Assembly (NCBI GenBank): GCA_020631035.1 | Contig: JAHDIA010000371.1 | Span: forward strand, 1-6,311 | DNA from: Chitinophagales bacterium | GTDB lineage: Bacteria; Bacteroidota; Bacteroidia; Chitinophagales; UBA2359 | Direction: 5' to 3' | DNA: 6,311 nucleotides | The notes under the pieces: model-generated | What the model saw: only the letters and a program-made list of their open reading frames with translations | Database searches by the model: none | What the model was told of the DNA's origin: nothing | Translations under genes and position numbers: made by a program | In this document: positions 1 through 6,311 of the stretch, in pieces | Position numbering within the stretch: position 1 is the first letter of the stretch | How the letters are laid out: each line of letters opens with the position of its first letter

Positions 1-307
1 CTCCCTCAATTGTGTAACCAATGTTTTGAAGAACTTCTTGTTTGAGGTTTTTGACATAGTCCTCTATCAGCTCAATAGATTGTACTCTAGAGAGATTTTC
101 TTTTTCGGATAAGAATGTAATGAAGTAATCCTCGTCGGCTTCAATGGCTGAATTGAAACGAACGCCTTTTTTGGGAGGCTCAATGGTCTGTTGCTCTTCA
201 TTGATACGGGCGGGTGTTTGAAATGTAATAAACGTGCCCAAACCTTTGACAGCAACTTTCTCTATTTGAAATAAGAGCTCTTTTAAGTATTTATCTATAG
301 TATTCAC
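1..307 (-). CDS. HU-CCDC81-type domain protein, probably SPOR-domain envelope protein (3' end outside window)
   Basis: Partial gene: 102 codons read from a GTG at 307-305, and the frame is still open at base 1. The product begins MNTIDKYLKELLFQIEKVAV, followed by KGLGTF, TPARI and then FNSAIEADEDYF. The pattern 'YLKELL...V.GLGTFI....PARI' (residues 7-35) is what I recognise as the first prokaryotic CCDC81-like HU domain. The stretch from about residue 58 (DEDYFITFLSEKENLSRVQS...) resembles the start of the second. In Bacteroidota such proteins normally continue through a single membrane helix to a C-terminal SPOR domain that binds denuded septal peptidoglycan; that part lies outside the window, so the role is inferred. 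GTG was chosen because it sits directly before the conserved first helix and no in-frame ATG precedes it. No clear ribosome binding site is visible, as is common in this phylum. The barrel gene stops only 11 bases upstream, which suggests co-transcription. Confidence 0.8.
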   Translation of the reverse strand, partial: MNTIDKYLKELLFQIEKVAVKGLGTFITFQTPARINEEQQTIEPPKKGVRFNSAIEADEDYFITFLSEKENLSRVQSIELIEDYVKNLKQEVLQNIGYTIEG

Positions 308-318
308 AATTAGGGGAA

Positions 319-2004
319 TTAGTATCTTAAAATAATCCCACCAAGGAAGTTGATTCCGTAGGCAGGGTAATGCAAATATCGTTGATATTTGGAATGAATG
401 ATATTGTTTACATCTACAAAAAAGTACAAATTTTTTGATAATTTATAATCTAAGTTAAGATTTAAATCTATGATTTCCTTTAATGTAGTGATTGAACCAT
501 CTGTTTCCTTGGCTTTCCGCTTACCTAATACCACAAAATCCGCTCCAAGATTGAGTTTCTTTGTCAATGCAAAGTCCATTCCCAGATTAAAAGTCAAGTT
601 GGGGAGATGCCAAGCGTGTTGTTCCTCATCGGTGTCATATGTATAGTACGTAGCGGTTGCGTGAATGTTTGTTTTTTTGTCCAACAGATAGGCCAAACTG
701 ACTTTTCCACCAAAGGAGGTCATAGAGGAATCGTACACTATTTTAAATTGGCTGCTATCGGCAAAATAATTGTCAAACAAGGGCTGATTTTCGAAGATGA
801 ACTGACCACCCGAAACATCATAGGTAAATCCTGCGCCTATATTCCCTTTGAAACCCAAATAGCGGCTCTCTTTGCGGGTATTGAAAAAGGGCTGTATTTG
901 ATTCAAAAATGGGTTTAAGGCCGTAAGTTTGCGATAGTTGTTGTGAATCAATTGCTTGTCCCAACCAGCATAAACATTGAGATATTTCTCCAACAAATGA
1001 ATGTTGGCAAACAAATAGGGATAGGGAACAAATTCGTCTTGGTCAATCATTAAAGAGGCTCCAAGCTTGACTTCGCCAAAAGGCTGCTTCCAAAATACAT
1101 TGGGCAAAGCCGAGAAAGCAAGGGTATTGATTTCGTTAAATTCGGCAAAAACAGTATCGGAATAGCTTGTATAATCAAAGTACAATTCAGTCCCAAAACC
1201 AATGCCATTTTGAGTGTCTTTGTATAAAGCACTATTAATCATAAAGTTATGTTCCGACTGATCTCTGTTTGACCAAAAATAATGATAGTTGAAGTTGGTT
1301 TTGTGCTCAAATTCTGAACTGTGTTCTTTAATATTGCCCAATTCCAACTGCAAAGGAATCGTTTGGTAGACGATACCAATATCGTCCCTTTCAGGCAAAA
1401 GTTGGGGAATACTGTCTTCGGGTTCAATGGCATAGTAAAAATAGCGATCATGTTCGTAACCGATATTGGCATCCAAATAGACTTTGTCTCCAAAGAATTT
1501 GCCATATAGTTTGCCAGCATTCTCCATAAAATCTTGCGGAAAATCACTACTCAATCTCGAAGAATGGTGTTTGAGATTGAGCCCAAAAATATTGTCATTG
1601 GGTCGATTGCTACTCAAGGTCAAATCGGCATAGGGCGTCCAATAATTGCCAAAGCCCGCTTTCAACCAAAAGTTGAACAAATCTTCCTCCTCTTTTTGGC
1701 TCTTGTTTTTTAGGGCAAGTGGTTTGAGCTTGGGCGGATCAAAACTCAAGGTCAAAAAGCGATTGGGCACTTGATAGTTGTTAAAAGTAGGAGCTTGCTT
1801 ACTACTACTAGGAACAGGATCAGGCGTAATCGTAATTTTTTTCGCCTTTGCCAAAATAGGCTCATACAAACGAACCACCTCAATAGATTCCGACTGAATT
1901 GGTCCCGTTTCTTCAGGTTCAGGATCGCTCACCTGTGCCATTCCCCATTGTGTTCCCAACAAACACATCAATAACAATAATCTATATTTTTGAACAAACA
2001 TCAT
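319..2004 (-). CDS. Outer-membrane beta-barrel protein, TonB-receptor-like without plug domain
   Basis: The product has 561 residues. Residues 1-23 form a signal peptide (positive MMFVQKYR, then the hydrophobic LLLLMCLLGTQWGMA), with likely cleavage before Q24. A short low-complexity periplasmic stretch follows, with ESIEVVRLYEPIL (residues 39-51) and proline-rich segments. From about residue 111 (FNFWLKAGFGNYWTPYADL) to the end, the chain alternates aromatic/hydrophobic and polar residues like amphipathic barrel strands. The C-terminus, VNNIIHSKYQRYLHYPAYG then GGIILRY, is the ending typical of TonB-dependent receptors. It finishes in an aromatic residue, as expected for insertion by the BAM complex. 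I see no TonB box, carboxypeptidase-like domain or plug, so active TonB-dependent uptake is doubtful despite the usual annotation 'TonB-dependent receptor'. Two ATGs are adjacent (2004 and 2001) and either could be the start. It lies downstream of the TPR gene and 11 bases before the HU-CCDC81 gene. Substrate and exact role are unknown. Confidence 0.88.
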   Translation of the reverse strand: MMFVQKYRLLLLMCLLGTQWGMAQVSDPEPEETGPIQSESIEVVRLYEPILAKAKKITITPDPVPSSSKQAPTFNNYQVPNRFLTLSFDPPKLKPLALKNKSQKEEEDLFNFWLKAGFGNYWTPYADLTLSSNRPNDNIFGLNLKHHSSRLSSDFPQDFMENAGKLYGKFFGDKVYLDANIGYEHDRYFYYAIEPEDSIPQLLPERDDIGIVYQTIPLQLELGNIKEHSSEFEHKTNFNYHYFWSNRDQSEHNFMINSALYKDTQNGIGFGTELYFDYTSYSDTVFAEFNEINTLAFSALPNVFWKQPFGEVKLGASLMIDQDEFVPYPYLFANIHLLEKYLNVYAGWDKQLIHNNYRKLTALNPFLNQIQPFFNTRKESRYLGFKGNIGAGFTYDVSGGQFIFENQPLFDNYFADSSQFKIVYDSSMTSFGGKVSLAYLLDKKTNIHATATYYTYDTDEEQHAWHLPNLTFNLGMDFALTKKLNLGADFVVLGKRKAKETDGSITTLKEIIDLNLNLDYKLSKNLYFFVDVNNIIHSKYQRYLHYPAYGINFLGGIILRY

Positions 2005-2022
2005 CTTGTTAAATTTAGATTT

Positions 2023-2080
2023 TAGAATGACGAGTTACGAATGGCTCCCATTTTCTGTTCTATCTACATTCGTCATTCTA
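2023..2080. repeat. Inverted copies of a CATTCGT-like heptamer array (hairpin-forming)
   Basis: On the minus strand, 2043-2023 reads CATTCGT AACTCGT CATTCTA. On the plus strand, 2067-2087 reads CATTCGT CATTCTA CACTCGT, so the two arrays face each other. TAGAATGACGA (2023-2033) is exactly complementary to TCGTCATTCTA (2070-2080). Alternatively, 2023-2029 pairs with 2074-2080 and 2037-2043 pairs with 2067-2073, giving 14 pairs with a 7-base bulge and a 23-base loop. The structure lies 19 bases before the first ATG of the barrel gene, so it would sit in that gene's leader RNA. Whether it acts as an attenuator, a processing site or only a dispersed repeat cannot be told from the sequence. Confidence 0.6.
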
Positions 2081-2094
2081 CACTCGTAATTTGA
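2067..2094 (+). repeat. Degenerate heptamer tandem array, CATTCGT type
   Basis: There are four consecutive 7-base units: CATTCGT, CATTCTA, CACTCGT, AATTTGA. The first three differ from the first unit at no more than two positions; the last is more diverged. The array is the right-hand arm of the inverted structure before the barrel gene. Confidence 0.5.
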
Positions 2095-2202
2095 ATTATT
2101 GTGCAACGTCATTGGTTCTAGGCTACATTCAGTCTGGTTAACCAACGCATACTTCATTCTTCGCACCAAGTTTCATCCACCCGCAACATCCTACGCTTCA
2201 TT

Positions 2203-2230
2203 AATTGTAAGTTGTAAATTATAAATTGGA
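2203..2230 (+). repeat. Degenerate heptamer tandem array, AATTGTA type
   Basis: There are four consecutive 7-base units: AATTGTA, AGTTGTA, AATTATA, AATTGGA. Each differs from AATTGTA at no more than two positions. The unit differs from the CATTCGT-like and CCTCGCC-like units in the same spacer, but the period of seven is identical. Confidence 0.6.
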
Positions 2231-2278
2231 ATTAACAGTCCATTTTGACACTCACAACTTTTCTGGGCATCCTAGTCC

Positions 2279-2306
2279 GCTTCGCCCCTCGCTCCTCGCC
2301 CCTCAA
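2279..2306 (+). repeat. Degenerate heptamer tandem array, CCTCGCC type, at the TPR stop codon
   Basis: In this register the four 7-base units are GCTTCGC, CCCTCGC, TCCTCGC and CCCTCAA. The array is GC-rich and pyrimidine-only except for the G positions, in sharp contrast to the AT-rich array 50 bases away. It ends 2 bases from the stop codon (2311-2309) of the TPR gene, so it would be the first part of that gene's 3' untranslated RNA. It shows no obvious self-complementarity and is not a terminator-like hairpin. Confidence 0.6.
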
Positions 2307-2308
2307 AA

Positions 2309-5300
2309 TCAATTGTCCTCATCCAGCTCCAACTGATTGCTGTCTTCCGTTTCTTCTTCGAGTTTTGACTTTGCTTTTTCTTTGGCCATTACATCCGCTA
2401 ATTTTCGCTCTGCATCTGCCTTTAATTCTGCATCCCCCTCGTAATTGTCTACAATACTTTTAAGGGTTTGCTTAGCCTGGTAAAGTTCCCCCTTCTTAGC
2501 ATAAATATCTCCCAATAAAATGAAAGATTTAACAACCCAATATTCTTGTTCGGGTGTTTCTCGATCAATTCTAAAGCACGCTTCTTTGGCTTCTACAAGT
2601 TTGTTTTGGGTATAGAGCATTTCAGCTAGTAAATAACGTGCCTCAGCTCCCAATTCCCCATTGTCTTTGATCGCAACTTGTTTAAAGTTGTTTTGTGATT
2701 GGGTGATTTCTCCCTTTCGGTAGGCAATTTTTGCCAAGAAGAAATTCGCCTCCAATTTGTCTTTAGAACTTGCCCTGCGATCTGCCAAAAGCTTATTACC
2801 ATAGTTGATGACATCATCATCTCGTTTCAAACTATAGGCAGATTTGGTCAAACCTTTGAGGGCTTCGGTAGTAATTTCGGGCTGAGAAGCAATGCTCAAC
2901 AATCGTTTGTAATACTGAAAGGCTTTCTCATCGTTTTTATCGACCACAAAGGCAATTCTTGCCCCACGCATCAAAGATTTCTCTGTAAAGATGTTGGATT
3001 TTTGCTTGACAATAAAGTCAAAATCATCTCTAGCTTGGCTATATCTTTTGCGTTGGTAGAGACAATCCCCACGATAAAAATGTGCATACAATACATAGGC
3101 ACCTCTTGGATGTGCCTTGAGGTATTTGTTGAATTCTGTCACCGCTTCAAGACAATTGCCTTTTTCATAGAAACTCTCCGCAAATTGGTACATAATGGTA
3201 TCCTGGCCACTGGTCGAAATTTCAATTTCAGGAGCCGATTCAATATAGTCAAAATAGGCATCAGAATCACCTTTTGCCATATATACCTCTTTGAGGTTGA
3301 TGACTGCTTGCTGGGCTTCGGGTGTATTCGGAAATTCCTTGATGACTTTGTCGTAATAGGTTATGGCAGGGTCGTATTCGTCAATATTAAAGAACATTAC
3401 CCCCAAATCGACCAATGCTTGTTGGTAAAATTTACTTTTGGGATATTCCTCTATGAGTTTTTGTAGGGCAATGATGGATTCATTGTAGTTTTGTTGCAAC
3501 GAATGTGTATTGGCGGTTTGATACAATGCATCATCGCTATAGTAAGATTTAGGATACGACTTGCTTAGTCCTTCCAAAATCTGAATCTTTTTGTTGTAGT
3601 CTTGTTCCAAGCCTGCAATCATTCCCGTTTGGTAAGTGGCATAATCTGCGCCATCCATTTTTCTAGAAATGACCTTTTGGTATTTACCTTCTGCCTGTTT
3701 GTATTTACGGTTGATAAAGTAACAGTCGCCATTTCGCAAAAGCGCATCTGCATAAATCTTGTCATTGCTACTACTCGTTACCAATGTAGTGGGTACTTTT
3801 TCAAAGTGAGGCAATGCCTTATTGTATTGCTTTTCGGTAAAATATCCATAAGCAATGGTATAGTGGGCAATGCCAGGTGATACCTTCTCATTGCTTTGCC
3901 CAGGAGAAGCCAAGTATTTGTTGAGTTCTTTTTCACACTGTCCAAAATTGTTTTGGGCATAATACATCTGCCCTTTCCAAAAGTGAGTTTGTGCCACCAA
4001 CTGTCGATCGTTTGGATAAGTCAAGGACTTCTCAAAATGCATCAATGCTTGCTCCATTTTGTTGGCTCCATAAAAATCAATTGCCTTGGCATAGGTAATA
4101 CGCTGATAGGTATTTTTAAGGCTTTGGTTTTTGTTGGGAATGGACTCAATGATTTCGATGGCCTGACTGTAGTTACTGGTTTGTTCCAATATTTCTGCCA
4201 AGAGCGATTTGGCTTCATTGTTCTCAGGTGCAGTGGGGTAGTCGCTGATGAATGCCAATATAGAGTTCAAAGCATCGGTTTGATTGCCCAACTCATAGGA
4301 CAATTTACCAAAGTTGAAGGCAGACACTCGTTTGATTTCTTGGTCAGCATCTAGTTCACTAGCTTGCTTAAAGGCATTACGAGCTTTCTCTTTGTCACCC
4401 ACTTTGATGTAGCAGTCTGCTAGGTGGTAGACTGCATTTTGTCCAAACTCATCAGTCAAAGTGTTGAGTTCAAGAAAGTTCTCAATGGCGTCTTCGTACT
4501 TGCCAAATTGGTATTGAGTATAGGCGAGCAAGTATAAATCCTCTTTGCTCACCTTATTAGAATATTCTACATAGTAGGCCAAATAGGGTAGGGCCTCTGC
4601 AAATTGTTTTCGGTCGTAATAGGTTTGCCCGACAATTTTGTTCATCTGGGTTTTGTACTTGAGTCCAGGCTGGTCAAGCTTGGGAATGGTGTAAGACAAA
4701 ATCTTATCCGCATTTCCCTGTTTGTAGTAAATTTGAGTTACATAGTAAGGGATGATGTTTTTGTATCGGGTGGTATTTTCTACAACCAAAAAGTTTCGGA
4801 CAGCTTTGTCATAATCCCCTTCCTCAAAAGCAAGGTAGCCCAAATAATAAGAGGCATCAATGTAATGTTCTCCCTTCATTCGGGCAACAATGTCAAAATA
4901 CTTATAAGCCTCATCAAATTGCTTTAAATTGAAGTTGCTATAGGCTTGCATGAACTTAAAATGCTCATAATCATCATAGGCCAAATCATCTTCAAAAATT
5001 TCTTCAAAGCAACTAAGGGTTGCACGGTATTGTCGCTTATCATAAAATATCTTGCCCAGTTGGTAATTTGCCAAGGAATTGTAGTAGCGGTTGTTGCCAT
5101 ATTCTTCCACGAACTGGCTAAACAAATAGACCACATCTGGCTTGGCAAGTGCCTTGGAACACATAGCGATCTGATAAGCTGCATCCATTTTATGGAATTC
5201 ACTCAATTCCTTAGGTGGGTCAACAACTTCTATGGCATTCCGAAAGCTTTCTTGTGCTAAGGTATAATTGCCCAAACGAAAGTATTCCTGAGCTTGTTTG

Positions 5301-5401
5301 TAGGTCAACAAGGGATCAAGGTACTTATAAGTTTGTTGGGCATTGACCAACAATGTAAAACAGCAAAATAAAGAAACGGCGACTATCTTGAAGGTATTCA
5401 T
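2309..5401 (-). CDS. Large exported tetratricopeptide-repeat protein
   Basis: The product has 1030 residues when started at the ATG 5401-5399. Residues 1-21 (MNTFKIVAVSLFCCFTLLVNA) are a signal peptide; the two cysteines do not fit a lipobox, so a soluble periplasmic or membrane-associated protein is expected. The rest is a near-continuous alpha-helical TPR solenoid. Typical repeat cores are EYFRLGNYTLAQESF (39-53), FNLKQFDEAYKYFD (157-170), FEEGDYDKAVRNF (192-204) and QFGKYEDAIENF (298-309). More follow to near the C-terminus, where LLGDIYAKKGELYQAKQTL is the last clear unit. A lysine-rich stretch then an acidic tail (EEETED...LELDEDN) closes the protein. Some repeats resemble the YbgF/BamD style (e.g. 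'YPKSKFYQQAL'). Long TPR proteins of this type are widespread in Bacteroidota, often beside a barrel gene as here; they act as protein-binding scaffolds. The partner is unknown, with the downstream barrel the obvious candidate. Confidence 0.9.
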   Translation of the reverse strand: MNTFKIVAVSLFCCFTLLVNAQQTYKYLDPLLTYKQAQEYFRLGNYTLAQESFRNAIEVVDPPKELSEFHKMDAAYQIAMCSKALAKPDVVYLFSQFVEEYGNNRYYNSLANYQLGKIFYDKRQYRATLSCFEEIFEDDLAYDDYEHFKFMQAYSNFNLKQFDEAYKYFDIVARMKGEHYIDASYYLGYLAFEEGDYDKAVRNFLVVENTTRYKNIIPYYVTQIYYKQGNADKILSYTIPKLDQPGLKYKTQMNKIVGQTYYDRKQFAEALPYLAYYVEYSNKVSKEDLYLLAYTQYQFGKYEDAIENFLELNTLTDEFGQNAVYHLADCYIKVGDKEKARNAFKQASELDADQEIKRVSAFNFGKLSYELGNQTDALNSILAFISDYPTAPENNEAKSLLAEILEQTSNYSQAIEIIESIPNKNQSLKNTYQRITYAKAIDFYGANKMEQALMHFEKSLTYPNDRQLVAQTHFWKGQMYYAQNNFGQCEKELNKYLASPGQSNEKVSPGIAHYTIAYGYFTEKQYNKALPHFEKVPTTLVTSSSNDKIYADALLRNGDCYFINRKYKQAEGKYQKVISRKMDGADYATYQTGMIAGLEQDYNKKIQILEGLSKSYPKSYYSDDALYQTANTHSLQQNYNESIIALQKLIEEYPKSKFYQQALVDLGVMFFNIDEYDPAITYYDKVIKEFPNTPEAQQAVINLKEVYMAKGDSDAYFDYIESAPEIEISTSGQDTIMYQFAESFYEKGNCLEAVTEFNKYLKAHPRGAYVLYAHFYRGDCLYQRKRYSQARDDFDFIVKQKSNIFTEKSLMRGARIAFVVDKNDEKAFQYYKRLLSIASQPEITTEALKGLTKSAYSLKRDDDVINYGNKLLADRRASSKDKLEANFFLAKIAYRKGEITQSQNNFKQVAIKDNGELGAEARYLLAEMLYTQNKLVEAKEACFRIDRETPEQEYWVVKSFILLGDIYAKKGELYQAKQTLKSIVDNYEGDAELKADAERKLADVMAKEKAKSKLEEETEDSNQLELDEDN

Positions 5402-5424
5402 GAACCAGTGAGTTTGAATCTCAT

Positions 5425-5448
5425 TTAAGAGCCTGTAGAGGACTCTAA
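5425..5448 (-). promoter_or_regulatory. Possible small hairpin in the TPR gene leader
   Basis: AGAGCC (5428-5433) can pair with GGaCTCT (5440-5446), giving six pairs with one bulged A and a 6-base loop; two further T-A pairs are possible outside. It would lie about 24 bases before the start codon in the leader RNA. Stems of this size occur by chance, so this is only a candidate. Confidence 0.2.
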
Positions 5449-5484
5449 GTTTAAAAAAGCTAATAGTAACAAAGGGAAATGACT

Positions 5485-5516
5485 CAAAAATAGTCTTTCC
5501 ATTACCAAGTAAAATG
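5485..5516 (-). promoter_or_regulatory. Candidate Bacteroidota promoter for the TPR gene
   Basis: Read on the minus strand, 5492-5485 is TATTTTTG, an exact match to the -7 element TAnnTTTG used by the primary sigma factor of Bacteroidota. The -33 element is poor. A TTG at 5508-5506 lies only 13 bases upstream, and at the proper spacing (about 18 bases) there is just CATTTT (5516-5511). Transcription would begin near 5478 and leave a leader of roughly 75 bases. In DNA this AT-rich the match could be fortuitous. Confidence 0.35.
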
Positions 5517-5655
5517 GAGTAAATAAGTTGAGCCAAAATTTGAAGCAGAAGGTCAGAAAATATCAAGTCAAATGGCTCTAGTTATTTATTTCGTTTTACT
5601 AAATCAATCCTAAAACAAATTAATTCTTTGTAAAATTATGTTTTTTGGAAAGAAA

Positions 5656-5684
5656 ATGGCTTCTACAGATGAAAAATCTGCCAT
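5656..5684 (-). terminator. Weak bulged hairpin downstream of tyrA, possible terminator
   Basis: ATGGC (5656-5660) pairs with GCCAT (5680-5684), and AGAT (5667-5670) pairs with ATCT (5676-5679) around a 5-base loop. The 6 bases 5661-5666 bulge on one side. It lies about 130 bases beyond the tyrA stop. The U-run after the stem on the transcript is short (TTTCTTT), so efficient intrinsic termination is doubtful. Confidence 0.22.
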
Positions 5685-5812
5685 ATAAATTGAAAAAATT
5701 TCTATAATGGGAAGTTAGAGCAATACTTTAAGTGTATGTATTCAACCAATTGATTAATAATTTATTGTGTTTGTATAAGTTTTATTTATCAAGACTAGAA
5801 ACCAAGTCATTG

Positions 5813-6310
5813 TTATTTGGACTTATCCACGATTTTTCTTATTTGATTGGCTTCCTTCATTATTTTAATCAATTCGTCGGTATTTTTTTCGGCAATCAAA
5901 TCTCTAAACTCCTGCATCTTTTGAATATAAGTATCTAAGACCTCAATCACATTGTCAGCATTTTGGGTAAAAATGGGTTCCCACATAAAAGGCGAACTTT
6001 TTGCCAGACGAACAGTGGAGGCAAATCCCCCACTCGCCATATCGAAAATAGCCTTTGCACTTTTCTCTTTTTCCAAAACTGTAGAGGCTAGTACAAAAGA
6101 ACTGATATGAGAAATATGAGAAACATAGGCCGCGTGTGTATCATGTGCCTGTGCATCCATATGAAGTGGTGTCATATACAAAGCCTTGTACATCCGCTCA
6201 ACCAATTCCACTGCATCCTTGTCGCTATCTTCAGCATTACAAATGATGCTGACCTTTTCCTGAAACAAGTTTTTAATAGCGGCACTGGGACCACTGTATT
6301 CTGTTCCAGC
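5813..6310 (-). CDS. tyrA: Prephenate dehydrogenase, C-terminal part (5' end outside window)
   Basis: The open frame enters at the window edge and runs 165 residues to TAA at 5815-5813. TyrA oxidatively decarboxylates prephenate to 4-hydroxyphenylpyruvate with NAD(P)+, in the cytoplasm, on the route to tyrosine. The visible part begins AGTEYSGPSAAIKNLF, matching the 'HP(I/M)AGTE.SGP.AA...LF' segment at the end of the nucleotide-binding domain. The helical dimerisation domain follows, with the hallmark HDTHAAYVSHISHISSF and then GGFASTVRLAKSSPFMW, both strongly conserved in Bacteroidota TyrA. The protein ends shortly after this domain (KIVDKSK), with no ACT or chorismate mutase domain fused at the C-terminus. 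The NAD-binding GxGxxG motif must lie outside the window. A TTG at 6268 is an internal leucine codon, not the start. Other aromatic amino acid genes may lie upstream, but none is in view. Confidence 0.95.
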   Translation of the reverse strand, partial: AGTEYSGPSAAIKNLFQEKVSIICNAEDSDKDAVELVERMYKALYMTPLHMDAQAHDTHAAYVSHISHISSFVLASTVLEKEKSAKAIFDMASGGFASTVRLAKSSPFMWEPIFTQNADNVIEVLDTYIQKMQEFRDLIAEKNTDELIKIMKEANQIRKIVDKSK

Positions 6311-6311
6311 C

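Larger units (their letters stand above)
2005..2308. other. Repeat-rich intergenic spacer between TPR and barrel genes
   Basis: This 304-base noncoding gap separates two same-strand genes. It holds an inverted pair of CATTCGT-type heptamer arrays next to the barrel gene, an AATTGTA-type array in the middle and a CCTCGCC-type array touching the TPR stop codon; each is listed separately. The segment between them (about 2101-2200) is pyrimidine-rich on the plus strand. It contains the perfect palindrome GGTTAACC (2136-2143), TTGGTT/AACCAA arms (2112-2117 and 2140-2145) and one more heptamer-like pair, CATACTT CATTCTT (2148-2161). I found no match to the Bacteroidota promoter element TAnnTTTG on the minus strand and no classic GC hairpin plus T-run terminator. 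Read-through from the TPR gene into the barrel gene is therefore plausible. Confidence 0.7.
5402..5812. other. AT-rich intergenic region between tyrA and the TPR gene
   Basis: This 411-base gap has no convincing gene on either strand. It is clearly more AT-rich than the flanking coding DNA, especially 5567-5812. It contains a possible promoter, a possible leader hairpin and a weak bulged hairpin, each listed separately. The frame of the TPR gene stays open upstream to 5566, but that stretch does not look coding. The position suggests that the TPR gene starts its own transcription unit rather than being read from tyrA. Confidence 0.6.

Noticed and set aside
67..255. 62-codon minus-strand open frame in a different register from the HU-CCDC81 gene
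   Set aside because: The other register (307 to 1) gives the recognisable HU-CCDC81 sequence and runs uninterrupted through the window edge, so this one is a frame shadow.
607..918. 103-codon plus-strand open frame
   Set aside because: It is antisense to the barrel gene, shows no domain or sensible start context, and is a shadow of amphipathic strand codons.
2136..2143. GGTTAACC palindrome as an operator or attachment site
   Set aside because: An 8-base palindrome is expected by chance at this length. It has no second copy nearby and no adjacent regulator or integrase gene.
2203..2306. CRISPR array
   Set aside because: The units are 7 bases, tandem without spacers, and degenerate; no cas genes are in the window.
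2699..3466. 255-codon plus-strand open frame
   Set aside because: It lies wholly inside the TPR gene on the opposite strand. Its translation is rich in Phe/Ile/Cys with no recognisable domain, and the minus-strand TPR pattern is unambiguous.
5732..5938. 68-codon plus-strand open frame crossing the end of tyrA
   Set aside because: Most of it overlaps the conserved tyrA C-terminus on the other strand. The remainder is AT-rich intergenic DNA with no coding pattern.
5813..6268. A complete short 151-residue gene starting at the TTG at 6268
   Set aside because: The frame continues upstream with AGTEYSGPSAAIKN, which matches TyrA, so the TTG is an internal leucine codon of a truncated gene.

Overview
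The window looks like ordinary chromosome from a Bacteroidota bacterium, possibly of the Saprospiria/Chitinophagia/Cytophagia type. The evidence is moderate to low GC, no Shine-Dalgarno-rich leaders, secreted proteins whose signal peptides end in '...AQ', and a protein opening with the HU-CCDC81 fold typical of that phylum. All four genes lie on the minus strand, so transcription runs from high to low coordinates.

Layout, in transcription order. (1) 6310-5813: the C-terminal 165 residues of prephenate dehydrogenase (TyrA, tyrosine biosynthesis). (2) 5812-5402: a 411-base AT-rich gap that probably carries the promoter and leader of the next gene. (3) 5401-2309: a 1030-residue exported protein made almost entirely of tetratricopeptide (TPR) repeats. 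(4) 2308-2005: a 304-base spacer containing three kinds of degenerate 7-base tandem repeat, one of them present as two inverted copies. (5) 2004-319: a 561-residue outer-membrane beta-barrel protein with a TonB-receptor-like C-terminus but no plug domain. (6) 307-1: the N-terminal 102 residues of a protein with prokaryotic HU-CCDC81 domains, a class that usually continues through a membrane helix to a peptidoglycan-binding SPOR domain. Only 11 bases separate it from the barrel gene.

The last three genes read as an envelope module: a periplasmic TPR scaffold, an outer-membrane barrel, and an inner-membrane/peptidoglycan-associated protein. They could be one transcription unit, because no promoter is recognisable between the TPR and barrel genes; the repeat-rich spacer is the only break. 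A joint function is inferred from order and localisation and is not shown by any motif. TyrA is probably unrelated.

No RNA genes, mobile elements, CRISPR arrays or defence systems were seen. The least ordinary features are the heptamer-repeat spacer and the undercharacterised TPR/barrel pair.
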